DNA of 64,000 nucleotides from Sclerodactyla briareus (Eukaryota; Echinodermata; Holothuroidea; Dendrochirotida; Sclerodactylidae): NCBI GenBank assembly GCA_026419785.1, contig JAODTK010005524.1, positions 124,001 to 188,000 of the forward strand, written 5' to 3'. A model generated the notes under the pieces. It ran no database searches. It was not told the DNA's origin and saw only the letters and a list, made by a program, of their open reading frames with translations. Below are positions 1 through 13,449 of this stretch, piece by piece. Position numbers and translations under genes: made by a program. Position 1 is the stretch's first letter. Each line of letters opens with the position of its first letter.

Positions 1-655
1 ATTTTGCCTTTTAAACTGAAGGGAGACTTGAGAAATCCGGAAAATACATCACTTTGCATTTATTGGCTTTGAAGAACAACTGTCAACCGAAACTTCTAGG
101 TGCTTTGCATCTCGATACTGTTTAAAGGACATTCCAGTCCAAACTATTTAAATGTCATATGATTGTGCATTGGAATCATGCAATCAACATTTGTTTTCAG
201 TTCATATCATGTTCAGGTTATGAATTCCAAATTTTTTTAAGAATTATTAATTTATAATTATTGCCGTAAGTTTGCAATATTGCAAATTGGCAACATTTTG
301 TTGACGTCATATCTACCATTTTCGAGAAATGAGTAGATATGTACATTATAAAAGGTTTCATTTATGTTTTTTTTTTTGCCCAAATAGCAAATTATATGAA
401 ATTTGAGGAAGCCAAATTCCAACCGAGCATTATCTAGACCTGGAACAAAGTGATATTTGAATGATTTTTTCATTCTCTTTAACATTGTCCATACGAGGAA
501 GAGTATTAATTTGGGCAGAATTTTCCCCTTTAAAAATTGGAACATCATCATTCAGCAAGCAACATTCTGAACAACAATTATCGGGATCAATCATTTACGT
601 CCGGGATGGAGTACAATACCCATATTAGCGTTCTTCCTGCCGAGCGATGGACGCG
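1..655. other. AT-rich stretch, no gene seen
   Basis: The stretch is AT-rich with short T and A runs. Reading frames are short and show no recognisable protein motif on either strand. I see no repeat shared with the rest of the window. Confidence 0.5.
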
Positions 656-674
656 TCGTTCAGCATGCGTCGAT

Positions 675-757
675 CCTGGGGGGGGGGGACGGGTGAAACA
701 CGTCCCCCCCAACTTTTCGAAGTGGGGGGACATCTATCGAATGTCCCCCCCCCACTT
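675..757. repeat. Two adjacent G/C-run hairpins
   Basis: Two perfect or near-perfect hairpins lie about 12 bases apart. The first (678-710) pairs a G run ending in ACG with CGT plus a C run. The second (722-754) pairs GTGGGGGGAC with GTCCCCCCCC around a short AT-rich loop. A similarly built pair occurs at 61443-61517, with a matching AACT-A-rich linker, so this is probably a fragment of a dispersed repeat rather than chance. ORFs crossing it are homopolymer artefacts. Confidence 0.55.
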
Positions 758-769
758 TTTGATCCTCTG

Positions 770-3700
770 ATGAGACGAGTACATGTCCGTTTACACCATT
801 TAACAGCCTCACAAAGACCACAGTGGCATTATTCCCGAACCCGATTCTCAAAAATTTCCGCGTCGCTCGCGCGCAGACGACTGTGGATGTTTGCTCTATA
901 GGTCGTGAGCGATGCATTTTGAAGGCAATATATTTTGTGCTTATGAAGCTTTTATGCAAGTTTTCTCACACAGAAACAATTGAACAAGGTAACAATCTAA
1001 ACTAGGTAATTCACAATCAATGTTCCATTTATTTAATCACACGCGGCCGTTGGCATAGGAGGCGGGAGATTGAGTCATACGGCTCCAACACATTATGGAA
1101 GTAAAAGCAAGTTAGCAGATCGAGGAACAACTGCTGTGGGCAGAGAATAGGCACAATTCGGCAACAAACTGCCAAATTGGATAAACGGCCCACAATGTCA
1201 GCAGAGTGCCTATTTCTCTTGTCAAAGCCAATGATGAGGGCAGAAAATTGCAATACTTGTCAAGTTTGGACGTTGTGATTTTATCGCTGTCCAGAACATG
1301 CGAAAACTTCGTCCTTTTCGGTATCCTGATGTTGTTTCGCTGTAAGTACTGTAGACCGTGCACGATAGCTATGAGACTCGTGCAAAAATAATTCTGAGTG
1401 CAATTTTGTAATTCTGGGTACTATAGTTACAAATTGCTTACTAGACATCGCATTTCTAGCCACATGAAGGCACGACATACGATGCCACTCCATTTGAACA
1501 ATTATATCTTGCACGTTCTATTTCAACCAAAAACAGTCCGTGGCCATGATCCGAAACGAGACAGCCAACAAATTGTGGAGGGCGTCGAGTTATTCCCTAC
1601 TTGTAATCCTATATAGGAAGAATGTTATGGTTAACAAACCCGGTCAAGAAATGTATAATTCTGGCGAAGATGAGAACATTTCCCCCCCTTTTTTTTTTTT
1701 AATCATAGACTCTACCAGGGACCGTGCGAAATTAGCACTTTCGACTTTTGTGTGTTTTCCTTCATAATTGCACAAAATTCGAACAACTTTATCATATTCA
1801 TCCTATCACTTTAATCTGCTCTCTTGAATGGGCTAACCGGTCTGACTTCCAGGCCTTTTCCCAGACCCCAACTAAGGTGGGTTCCATGGAAGGTAGGATA
1901 CAGACCAATAACCAAAAGAACGAGAACTTAATGCCCTTGGTGGACAGCACATTTCGCACAAAAAAATAACATTTTAGGCATGATTTGCACCTAAAGCCAA
2001 AACGTTTCAAAGCCGGATCGGATAAACCTGACTGCCTGAGACCCCCTCCACAGTGCCCTAATAAATGTTATCCCTCGCCTAGTCATAAATGTCTTACTTC
2101 TCTGCCTGCCGACAGAGTGAAACATAAACTCTAGACCGCAGTGACGGACTCTCGTTGTCCCTTCTTTCTGCACCATGAAATCACATGGCACTTCCTATTT
2201 CGCAGGCTAAAATACCTTTCCCAATAAATCAATTTGAGCTTCGCCTGCAGTCTGGACAGAGTGACTAGGCTACATATTTGTTCACATTGTCATAATTGTA
2301 ACATCCACTGCTCGTGCTTCTGGCTCGGACTTTACCAATTGCGTAGCCCTTTGAATAGCGCAAAATTATTCGGGAGATGAAAAATTAGGGCAAAATTGAC
2401 AATATTTCGGGGAAAATCTGGACCAAAAGGCAAAAGTGAGGAAATGCCAAAATGTCTGCTGACTAGCCTGATTTTTCAAACGCCCGAAAAACAAGCAAAA
2501 TGTTTGCTCGCGCTTGGTTTGCTTTTCTGTCGTTTAGGCCAAACATGTCTGCTAAAAACAGAAGGGGCCCTTAAACTAGGCCAGCTTATCAGCACTTTTT
2601 TTTCCTTCCGAGTTTATTATTCGTAGTCGACTCGAAGGTCATGAGGACCCAATTGTCATTGATGTGCTCAAACAAGCTGGCACGGGCATCACACTGGGTT
2701 CGCGTATAGTCAAGGCGCAATTCTCCTGGCGGAAAGTTGAGGGTCCCAGGGTGGTCAAGAGTGAAAAAACACATATGTATACGGAGGACTTCCAAAAAAG
2801 TCCCCAACTTTTTCCGACCCCACAAAGACTGGGCGCTCTTGGATTTGAATAGTCCTAGCAGATACACCGTATATTGCTAATTGGGCAATACATTTTTTTC
2901 GATCATTTTACCCCAAGTAGGTGATATTGTAATTCTATGCCATATAGTAAGATGGTTACGTCTAATCACGGATGCGTACAGAACCAACTTAGGGCAAATC
3001 AGCCATGTTATCCGAGACTGGGTCGGGGCCGGGTTGCAGGATAATTTCGAGAGTGAAAACACGAACGCAAATCCCGTTCCGGAGAAATAATGGAAGAATT
3101 TGGGCAAAGTAAAAATGAAAAGTTGTTTTAAATATGGATTTGGTGGCCGAATTTTCGCCGCATCAGTACTGATATAGTTGTGCTTAAACTGCAGTGAAAT
3201 CGACTAACCTTTTTCTAGTCTGGGATAGTGTTCGCCCCAATTTTACTGGAACCTGTGAACGTGTAAACCGTGCCCTGGTCATTTTATATAGCCTGAGTGG
3301 GTGTGCGGTGGTTCACAGTAATAAATCATAATTTGCTGATCGTCTAAACTGATTCAGTTATTGTCTAACCGAACAATAATCGCGTTGGTAATTGTCTTAA
3401 GTCCACTAATTCCAGGTTCGGCCCCCAGATAAAAATCTGGACCCACTATGGCCGAGTTGAAGGTATACCTCATGTTTCATAGCTGAAGTGCTCGAATCTT
3501 GAACAATGGCTCAAAAAAAAAGAAAAATTGCATAATTTTCAGGCGTTTTTCCTACCCGCGTTGTGAAATATGCGTGTACATGCTCGAATCCTTTTGTTTC
3601 CTCTAAAATTTCAGAAGCCTTTGGGGCAGACTTCCCCCCCTCCCAATTTTTTTTTTTTTTTTGTCTGAGATGAAAACATTCGGGCGAAAATCCTTGGAAA

Positions 3701-6120
3701 ATTTGGAAATTAGAAAGGGGTGAAAGTGGCAAATTGGCCTGAATTTTTCAGCTGCCTTTTTCGATAAAATGCCCGGAAAACTGCAACAATTTCGCGCGCT
3801 TCGCGCGGCGCTGGTAGTCTTTCGACTGAAGACTGTAAAAAATTCGGCCAAATATTTACTGCTACCCAATTGGAATGGTCCCTTACACTATATCTTTTAT
3901 TAAATTAAAATGACTTTGATACGCCAATTTTTCAATTCATAAGTGTATCCACAAAATTTTACCCCCTCCCCCATTTGATAAGCCGTCCTTCATGACTATT
4001 TCATTATTTCATAAAATAAGTCACACGTAAGTTTACCCCATGACCCTTCCCTCATAGACAACGTTTCGTGTAATTCCGTTGTTTGGTACCTAGGCTGCGC
4101 CTAACAGATTCGGTCGTACGTGGTCTCTGTTTGAGCGCACTGGCGATGCGCTCGTTAGTGGCAAACTCGGGTGTAGTTTTTGGGCTCTATGGGACTACTT
4201 TCCATTCTTCTTGGTTTTGGTAGCCCCCTCCCCCTCCCTTCTCTTCCCGGATCCTCCCGGGTGAATTGGTTGGTGTCTCCTCAATCGTAGGAGTTCGCAT
4301 CGATTTAATCGCGATGTTTCAAGTTTCATATTCATAAGTAATACGAGAAATATTGTACTTGTGGAACATTCAGTTTGTTCATATGACCACTGAAGGTGTG
4401 ACCTCGAGGAGTAATACTATTGAAGGAGCATGATCGTCTCGCACACCCATAGAATAATGGACGAGTCCCAACATAAATTAATTTAATTGTCTTAAATTAA
4501 TTATCAATAACTTTCCCTGACGCCTCTGGGGGCTCGCTCCTACGGCCTCCGCAGCCGCATCTTCGGCACTCACAGATATGAGCCCTTACCAGTCCCTGAT
4601 CAAAGGCCGTTGCACTTTATGGTAACACTGAGTTAGTTCACTTGCCCCTTCGTTTTGCTGGCCGGTATGTTCTGTCTTCATGCTATTACGAATATTGTTT
4701 GCCTCATTATAAAACATCGACAACTTTTGGTGTCTTCATTTGTAATTTCAAATCGTTGTCTTCGCTGCGAGTGAGTGAATCAAGGAATGAACATTTTTTT
4801 CTGTATAAAGTATCCGGCACCACAGTGTACAATACATGTATGTGTCCCAAGTGCAATCTGTGGAAGAACAACAACTGACATAAGTTAACTGTGCGAAGAT
4901 TATCTGATTTAGTGAGATCTATATATGAATATTTTATATTTTTTTTTTTTTTATAAATATTTTTCCAAGTGTTCGAACATCATCGGCGGTTTTACATTTG
5001 AACCCGCCACCGCATCCCACTAACACATTTTGAAGTAAGTACACCCACCACTTTATATCATCAATTACACTGGTCAACCAGGTTACCGAACAAACAGCCA
5101 TTCTAAAAATCATCAAGATATACTGGTTAAAGTTTAATTCCAACCTCTTAGGAGCTATCTATCTCCCGTCTCTCCTTGCCCTATTCGCACTACTCCTGGG
5201 TATGCTGTAGGCTGCCGAATCCACGCAAGCAGTTGCCCTATTTTCATAGAAAGATTTGTCAGGAATAAAATTTAACAGTCATCGAGAGGCTTCGATATGT
5301 CCCCTAATGTCTTATCAAGATCCACGGGTAATTCTCTCTTTTGAATTGGCTTTGTAATTGGGATAATGTTTTTTTCAAAATGGTATTTAGATATTCACCA
5401 CGTTCCGTCACGGCTGTTCACAGACATAACGTGGTTTCGTTTGGAAGTGGCAGTTTGGTTGGAGCAAACAAATGGAATAATATTGTCATGTTTTAAGCCA
5501 AGTTGGAAAAGAAAAAAACAAACCAATACCATATATGGTGTCCAGCAGGATTACAAAGTTGTAACGCGAATTTGCATTTTTTTTTTTTTTTTGGAAATTG
5601 GAAATAAACTCAACTCTTCGAGATGTATGCTAATATTCAAATAAAATTCATACCAAAGTTCTTTTTGGCAAAGAGCTCGTTTTAACGGACGTAACGGTAG
5701 ACATTTTCTCAATGCATTATCATCAGGCCATTGTCTCAAAGTGAAATTATATACCAATCAAGAATTGGCTCAATACAATATCATATGATTAATTCCAACC
5801 TGGGTAGCGTTTTGTTTTGTCGGGGCGTAAAAAGTCGTAGTTAGGCAAACAGCAGCTTACCAATTGCGAGATGAGTCATCCGGACCGGCCTTTTATCTGT
5901 GACGTGATGGCAATACGGAGGGTACGTGGGACAGGAGTATACAATATACTTCTATTATGCATGATCCAACGGCTCCAACCGTCCAAAGAGGGTTGTGGAT
6001 TATAACTATAACCAAGAAGATTTCTTTACCACGTACCTTTTTTCCCCCCAGGACCACGAGAAGAGGTCGATAATCAGAGAAAATCTCTACGGTTTAGAAT
6101 AAGTAAACGCGTATTTGTGC
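770..6120. other. Gene-poor region with homopolymer runs
   Basis: No ORF on either strand shows a recognisable domain. The stretch contains scattered T, A and C runs (around 1681, 3640, 4940 and 5578). Segments near 2360-2560 and 3480-3830 have a common flavour of short G/C and AAAATT-rich words. The latter contains a GCGCGCTTCGCGCG palindrome resembling one in the MITE-like element at 57.7 kb, so it may hold degraded pieces of that repeat. This link is weak. Confidence 0.4.
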
Positions 6121-6127
6121 TACTCAA

Positions 6128-6750
6128 CTATCGAGTGCAAACCGCAACACGTGATTTCGTTACCGTCCTACCATACGAGGGCACCCCAACCCGGGCCCCA
6201 CTGCCACAACGGATATCGGTAGCATAGAAGAGGGCCCCATTGGCGTTGTGGTTGGCGCGCGGTACGCCCTCGGCGTTCCTGTCCATCATACGAACTCGGA
6301 ACGACCGGCGTGCTCGAAGTAAGACGCAACGAGGTACCCCGCGACATCCTCGCTCCAACTAGAGGGCCAGACATATCGGGCCGGGATCACAATGCGAGGT
6401 TCGCTTCGTTGGCCGGGCATCACTGCGCAGGCACATTGGGCGTCCGTGTAGGCGGCCGTAGTTAGGGATGTGTTCAATCTCATACTCGGCCCCGTAGAGA
6501 TGGTCCCTGTTTCCACCGGTCCCTGCCTGAGGTTCGTCGTAGATTGCCTCTTCAGGCATACACGGAGTAATTGAACCGCTTCCACGTGTTTTGGTAGTGT
6601 CCTCCAGCTCGATGCCGTTGTATATCACTCAGACGACGAGGGCCTCGTATCGACCCCATCGTACATACACACCACCACAGTGCGCCCATGGGAGGCTGAG
6701 GACCACCGCTACATCACCCCCACTGTCCTCCGCACCCCCCCCCCCCCCCC

Positions 6751-6797
<47 letters not shown>

Positions 6798-7174
6798 CCC
6801 CCCCTCACCACCGTCGCTGTTTCGCACGCCATCGCAGCAGCCTCCTCCCCCAATACGGCTCGTCCATACGGGCCGTCGCGTCCTGGGGTCCCCGTGGTCC
6901 CGGGGGAACAGCCCGGGAGGGCCTGGGGTACCAGCTGGGCAGAGGATACCTTTCTGTGTATTATGGCGTGGTTGGGATGGCCGGCTCTTGTTCTACCTTC
7001 CATCGGGTGCCATACTGAGCACGTAACTGATGCCAGACAAGAAGTTAAAGATACAGTAAAGCTCCCCATAATCGAGCGGTTCCGCTCACTCCAAGAAATG
7101 TGGACTTCACCAGGTATTATAGGTACAACGCAAGCACAAAGTCCAGCTTCCTCGAGTAGATTGAGTGTGGTCAA
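6128..7174 (-). pseudogene. Short-chain collagen C4-like gene, frame-broken
   Basis: The minus strand encodes the domain layout of short-chain collagen C4-like (spongin-type) secreted proteins. In order it shows a Gly-X-Y stretch (GTTGTPGRDGPYGR, about 6920-6860), a run of glycines from a C/G homopolymer (6735-6798), then VYVRWGR (about 6670-6650), YNGIELE (6625), CMPEEAIYDEP (about 6560), LYGAEYEI (about 6490), RIVIPARYVWPS (about 6380), GYLVASYFEHAGRSEF (about 6330), GVPRANHNANGALFYATDI (about 6270-6210) and AVCTR followed by a TAG stop at 6128. These blocks match the order known for the family's C-terminal domain. They lie in three reading frames, with shifts near 6630, 6440 and 6290. The expected cysteines around the middle block are partly lost at the shifts. 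The part above 6930 has no recognisable domain, so the true start, signal peptide and any introns are unknown. Family assignment is secure; intact versus pseudogene is not, because frame breaks are universal in this window. Confidence 0.85.
6735..6798. repeat. Poly-C/poly-G tract inside the collagen gene
   Basis: About 60 nearly uninterrupted C residues on the plus strand (one A, one G). On the coding minus strand they read as a glycine run between the Gly-X-Y collagen segment and the globular domain. The long ORFs on the opposite strand (proline-rich) are shadows of this tract. Confidence 0.9.
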
Positions 7175-7239
7175 TGACGCTCTAAGTGATTTAGTTCCGG
7201 TTGTGGTTCATCTTTCGCCACGTAGGTACCTCTAAGTTC

Positions 7240-7700
7240 TCGTCATAGGATCTGCTGGCCATAGGCTTCAGTGAAACACGATGAAGCGATATCGCTTAAA
7301 TTACACTGTTCTGAAGGTATTCAGGCTCTCTCACACCACAAACGAGGAACCCCGAACCTGACAAGGACCGGCCAAGTACTATAATATGTGAGTGATGCAT
7401 GCATGCCCACGAATAAATGTGGATATGTACGCGGGATGTGAATGCAGCCCCAGGAGAAAAAAAATCCAGTTTTAATGGATAGGTTCCGTTGGACATTTCA
7501 ATTGCGACCTTACTGCAAGTAAATGGGGCCAAACAGGAATTAAATGACTATATGAATACCCCATAGGATGCATCAGGAATTCCAAAGCGTCCATTTGGTG
7601 ATTCCCAAAATAAGCCAACAGAACATTGCTGGACCTAACTGCAGTTAACGAGACTACACAAGACCCGTCCAATAATAATAATAATAATAATATAATAATA

Positions 7701-7732
<32 letters not shown>

Positions 7733-9900
7733 TAGTATCTCTTTCGTTTCTAGCGCTTTTTTCTATGCTGAAGACTTGATCAAAGCGATACAGATAGTAC
7801 CCTTAATCATTATGACTTGTCAGCCCGTACCTATACACACGCACTCTTGCTTGTTCTCCCCGACGCACCATTCCGTACGTTTACTTCATCGTAAATCCCC
7901 AGGAGGAACTTCCCAATATCAAGCAACCACATACGGTGCTTAATATTCTTCACAAATCACCTCACAATGTACCCACTTCAACACGTGGATGACGTGGGAC
8001 ATTTCGGAGACATTTCCTGTCCAAACAGAACTGGCAAAAAAGTTATCGGGCTTCCAATGCGCTCCGAACTTGCAATCATGTTTTTGCAGTCTGGCGCTCT
8101 ACGGACTGAGCTAATCCGCCTCTCATTCATCCCCGTAAGGTCCCATTGGAAATTCAATGGGACCTTACTGGAATTACTGGGACCCGACTGGAGTAACAGC
8201 TATATAGGTCCCATAGGATGCATAGGATGCAACAGGAAATTTAAAATGGTCATTTGGCGATTCTCAACTTAAACAAACAGAAATCTCTCGACCTAACTGG
8301 ACATTGCAGCCAATGAGACTATATTGGAATTAATGGGACCCAACTGGAGTTCACAAGACTAGATGCGGTCCCATAGGATGCATAGGATGCAACAGAAATT
8401 CTAGAATATGGGTCCGGTTGGCAATTCCCAATACAAGTAGTACTGCTACTGCCAGACGATACGGATGGAGAAGCCGTTCCTGAAATAGAGGGGGCTATCG
8501 CTCTTCAGTATATACCGCGGTCTTGACAAATCCCCCAAAATTGGGATTTTGCTCATTACGATTCAGGTGACGTGATGTCAGTCATCAGTAGCGCATGGGC
8601 GTTGATATGGATGGGAGCAACCCTGGGTAGATTCCGCGACGAAAAATCGCCCTATATTTTTGGTCATGAATATTTACAGGAGACTTCAAAAACCTTTTAC
8701 ATCAAGAAAATGAGAATTATCGGAGATGATGCATTGAAGCCTAAAACTGGCCGAAGCCACTGTTTCGGCTATCCGCAGGCATATTGCGGCTTGCTTTGGT
8801 ATCGCCGCAGACGTTCCGAAAAAATATGAATCCGTCAAATGGGGTATTAAAAAATGAATATGCAATCTAACGTATGACCAAAACTAGGTGGAAGTTGTTT
8901 AACAATTCAAATCAGAGTCATAGAGTAATTTTCCAGCAGCATGGCCGTTCCCGTGATTAGCTAGTAAAAGAAGCGACTGTACGATTGCGGCATCAACGTT
9001 GACGTAGCACGCCCACTGTCAGCCATGATCAGATCGACAGTGGCAGAACGCAGTCGAACAGGCTTCGTTAGGCAAATCACCGATTGGGTAAAGGTCATCC
9101 GCACATATGAGTGAATGAGGCTGATACGAGAGGAAACAAAGTCAAACGCCTGTTTCAATAGGTTACAATACGGGACAGCAACGGAACTGAACAGTGCATG
9201 CAGTCAATTGGTTCAGTTGAACCCCACATAGAGTCCCAACAGAAATTCAAAATTGGGGACCAACTAGAATCACTGGAGGCTGGAGAGTATTATGTAGAGA
9301 CATTTATTGAGGAAAACATTTGTGGCCCTTGCTTGGGCCTTATGGGCAGCCGGCAGTGTTAATACATTGGATCAATTCAATTGGAAGGGTTATTAGAAAA
9401 AACCCATAAATAAAAATCGAGCAGTCGCATGAGTCATGGGCTATTATAGGAGGGTAGGAGGGCATATCGGCAGTTCCCATAAATAGCGCAGGACATTCCA
9501 ACAAATCCTCTCTTGATTGGTATGCCAGGCGTTACAGGTCCATTATTTGGATGATTTCTTAAAGTTTTAACCTGCTGTTGGACAGGCCTTTCTCTTATTA
9601 CAAGTTTTCGTATTACTGTTCAATGGAAGCTTCTGCTAAAACGTTACACTAAAATGTCCTGTTGAAAGGTCCCATTAGAATATTGTAAGAGGGTACTATG
9701 AAAAGTCCCATAAAGTGATCCTGTTGGAATGTCGCATTGGGTCCTGTGGGCCCCAGGTCCTGTCCAAAAAAATCTCGTTGAAGGTCACGTCCCATAAGGT
9801 CCAATTGAATAGTTCAAATAAGAAAAGTCCTGAAAAGTCCAGTCGAGGATGCCCATCCTGGTGGGTCTCATGATTAGTATTTGAAGATTACCTGCTAACC
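7240..9900. repeat. Degenerate short-repeat region (CCCATAGGATGCAT family)
   Basis: A ~165 bp block containing CCCATAGGATGCAT, CAACAGGAAATT, GGTCATTTGGCGATTC and GACCTAACTG recurs imperfectly near 7560-7670, 8211-8370 and 8375-8440. Sub-motifs such as GGTCCCATTGG and GGGACC-TGGA-TTAC give an inner period of about 20 bases. From about 9640 to 9850 the same words appear mainly as their complements (TCCTGTTGGAATGTC), so part of the array is inverted. No protein-coding signature was seen. The ORF at 8572-8829 in the middle has no recognisable domain. Confidence 0.5.
7668..7733. repeat. (AAT)n microsatellite
   Basis: About 66 bases of AAT/ATA repeats with a few dinucleotide slips. It sits inside the short-repeat region. 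Confidence 0.95.
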
Positions 9901-12715
9901 TCGGGGATTATTTATGAACACGCACTGAAAGACAAGGTTTTCATCGAAAACATTGTCAGTTTTAGTGGGAAATATCAAAACTGCACATGCGAACACAGAC
10001 TAGGTATGGAAAATTGTATATGTCATTCTCTATGCAACACGATATACTTCATGTTACATGTTACACACATACTAAAATCAAACCCATAAATCCTTCTTCG
10101 ACATATAGACTGTGGGGAAACTCGTAGGTGTATTTGCATCAATGCAACTTCAGTGTGCTATGCTTCACCACAAACGGTACCAGTTTCAATGGGTGGATAT
10201 CGTCAAGCTATCAGTTGCTTTCGGGATTTTGTTCGCCCTACTCAGATAGTGTAACAGATATAGTTTTAGCCAAGCTGTCCAATGTTAGCTCAGTCTCGTG
10301 AGCAGTCCGTTTTGAAGAAGGGACTATCATTCGCACAACTTAACAATCCGGTCGGTGGGATTAGCCTATGAACTTCGAAAAAAATCACCCGAAAAGTGAA
10401 ACAGAAAGAAATTTCAGACAAACACAACAGTCACGATGACAGCACCTCGATCGTCTCTTGGAACCTCGTTCAAGACACAAACTCAATAGGCAGTGCGATC
10501 CCTTCGTTCGATCGGTCGTGACACGACATTGATCCCATTCTACCAAATCAGCAGAGCCAATCCAAGTATAAAGGAGAACGTCAAGAAACCAAGCCAAAAT
10601 CAAAACATTATTCCTGGCAAGCGTCGGCTACTCCACCCCAACGTCAACGACATCTGTCAATGGATCAAATTAGGTGTGGACACACAACGATGTTGCCTTC
10701 AAACGCAAACATATTTATTTATATTATCAGTAAGGGAGCAGCATGGACTGAATGGCTGCCAATTCCTTCTTGCTGACAAGTAACTGGCTGGAACCCTTAG
10801 GGCGCAGTGGTGAGTATGCCATGTATGATGCCCCAGTCTAACATTTTGGAACAATTCGTGAACAAGGGTTTGTACAGATTTCCCACTATGGCCTCGTTGT
10901 ACACTCAGAGTTTGCTTATATTGGTTTGTATTTCAAGTGGACCCTCGCAGGCCCTCATGACGGTAAACGGAGTGGGTCTTAAACGGTGACATGGGTCTGG
11001 CGTTCAAAATCATGATGTGATCGATAGAAACTACTGAGGGTCAACCTCACATGAACATTGGCTTTGAAACGAATTCCTTCTCACTTGTGAAATATATTTT
11101 GAATCGATACCCCACAATGCCAAAGGTCGACACAACTTCGACTGACTTTATTAAACAGTCATCTATGTGCCCTATTCTTTCTCCATATCTCAATTTAACT
11201 AACGTATATAACAGTTCATTGCACCAGATTCGAGACGGATGCATGTTCAATTCTGCAGGTAGGCATTGCTAGATAGCAAAACTAGATATAGAGAACTTGA
11301 AATCTGTTTGGATTATGTGTCACGCTTAGCACCAATTTGGATCTTAATTGGCCCTCTTTGAAAACCAAAAGCGTCGTGCACGTATATTGGATATTGGTCG
11401 ATATTGGAATTATTGGTCGTAAATGTGTAGCGGCCCAAAACTCAAATTCGAATTTGGCAACACGAGATTTATTGAACACTGCAGGTTGGCAAGCATTGCG
11501 TCAAGCAGCAATTTACAAGCTTGCCGCCGCGGTGTCCGCCTCGTTAACAGCTCTCGCGTGTATCAAAAAATAGATGTGAAGACCTTTCTAAATAGGGTTG
11601 TCAGCTAAATGTCAAGGCTCCATCAATATTTAGCAATTACGCATTACATTCATTCTGGTGCATGTAAACTCGTGTTCTCTTGGACGAGTTACAGACACGG
11701 CGGTCGACCGTTTCCAATTCGTTAGGCCATTCATCTCTATTGATTAATTACAGTGCCACGATGCGCTTCAAAAAGCAGGCATGGAAGCAACATCGGCACA
11801 TTGCATCGTAATAGCTGCGACCATGAATTGCGGTTATAGGTAAGTCCAATTGTTCCAGTGCGTTGTTCTGTAATAAGCTATTGTGCTGTCTTCTCATCAG
11901 GTCCATTCAATACACCTCCCAGGCCAGCAGCTTATTTATAGGTATTACACCCGGCCTTAACGTTACTAATTGTAAGCTAGTTCGGTCATTTCATGCATTT
12001 CGATCGAGGCAGATCTTTACACAGACGCCACACGCTTACACGTTATCGACGTTATATGCAGGCCTAACCAGTCTTGCAGCGGTATTAACGGAGATTTATA
12101 TTTTTGTCACGGCGCTCAAAGATCTCGCAATCATTTTATCACTTCACGCATGCGACTTGTAACACACTCAACATTCAAAACTTGCCGTATGAATTTAGGC
12201 ACACCCTGTCACTAGCTTTGCGTTCCTTTGTATCTTTTCAAGGCCGCCGAAGGCAATGGACAATACAGAGAGGCGTCTGCATCATCAAGACACTGGGTAT
12301 AAATTTCAGTAAGATCGCGAGTGACTGATCAACACTCCCGTATCTACAAATGTTTATATGTCAGACTCTGATAGAGCCCCGATATCGCCTGCCGACCAGT
12401 AAGAAAGGTGTTCACGTAGACCCCCGCTCGTCGACGTCACTGCGTTTATAACGCTGTCAGTGGTGTACAGAACGTGTTCCCGTATTGCAGTCTTGCACAG
12501 ACGTAGGGATTCACCGCTTCATGGCGCACTCCTAGTGTTCATTATATAATTTGTATGCTACCTGTATGCTGTACAATAGGTACATTCCATAACCACTGAG
12601 GCTAGCTAATGCCACAATAATACACAAGCAACACGATGCTGCACAGTATGTAACCCGGCCTGCCGTTACGCTAGTTAGGTTGTACGATATCCATTATAGG
12701 CTGCCCGCCTCTTGA
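9900..12715. other. No gene recognised
   Basis: Reading frames reach about 100 codons at most (11863-12162 plus) and show no known motif or compositional bias typical of exons. No clear repeats shared with other parts of the window were found. Confidence 0.4.
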
Positions 12716-12716
12716 A

Positions 12717-12764
<48 letters not shown>

Positions 12765-12813
12765 TATATATATATAGATATATATATATATTATATATAT
12801 ATATATAATATAA
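12717..12813. repeat. (TA)n microsatellite
   Basis: Roughly 95 bases of TA dinucleotides with minor interruptions. It ends directly at the start of dispersed repeat R-B copy 1. Confidence 0.95.
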
Positions 12814-12817
12814 TATG

Positions 12818-13445
12818 TGTCACGGATTTGAAGGACAACTGCAGGCTTGGATACAACGGAGGTATATCGTGAAGAATAGAAAAAACTTTATCAATAGTTT
12901 CAAACCCCATTTCAATACGATGTTCCTATGTGGAGTTATTGGCCTTCAAAGTTGGGCCCATTATGCAGAAAAATTAAGGAGAATCCCAATTGCGCAATAA
13001 TAATCGCTGAGTCACACACTGGACAACACAGGGAAATTATGTTATGTATTTGATGTATCATTTGCTTGAAAAGTCACATACTTAGCCAGACCCATTTCCT
13101 GTTGTTTTCCTCACCAAAGTAACATCAGCACCTACCAAACCCACCTAAAGCAATCCTCACCCATGGACTAAATGCTTTTCAAATGTGAAATTGATGTTTG
13201 AATTTCAATAGGAAAAACAAAGAATGTCGCAGGTTGTGCAAGTACAAGTATGACATAATTCATCATTGCATGATGGGATGCATTTCGATCTTGCGCACTA
13301 CACAAGCTTCACAATACACACACTTCAAATGACTATACTCCGTAACGGAAAGTCCTATGAACTTCCGGTTTGGACTGATGCATTCATTTATTATCCATCC
13401 AGCTATAATTAAGCCCCTGTTCAAACCACCCTGCAGTTGCCCTTC
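12818..13445 (+). repeat. Dispersed repeat R-B, copy 1
   Basis: This segment is collinear with 54087-54670. Shared blocks include GGCTTGGATACAACGGAGGT versus GCCTTGGATACAACAGATGT, CCCCATTTCAATA, GAGAATC-CAAT-GCGCAATAAT, ATGGACTAAATGCT, AGGTTGTGCAAGT and GGAAAGTCCT. The tail from about 13329 (CTCCGTAACGGAAAGTCCTA) matches a third partial copy at 57166-57290. No coding motif is visible, so I treat it as a non-coding repeat or the UTR of an unidentified mobile element. Confidence 0.75.
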
Positions 13446-13449
13446 AATA

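Noticed and set aside
6591-7235. 214-codon proline-rich ORF on the plus strand
   Set aside because: It is the reverse strand of the collagen gene, and its length comes from the poly-C tract.
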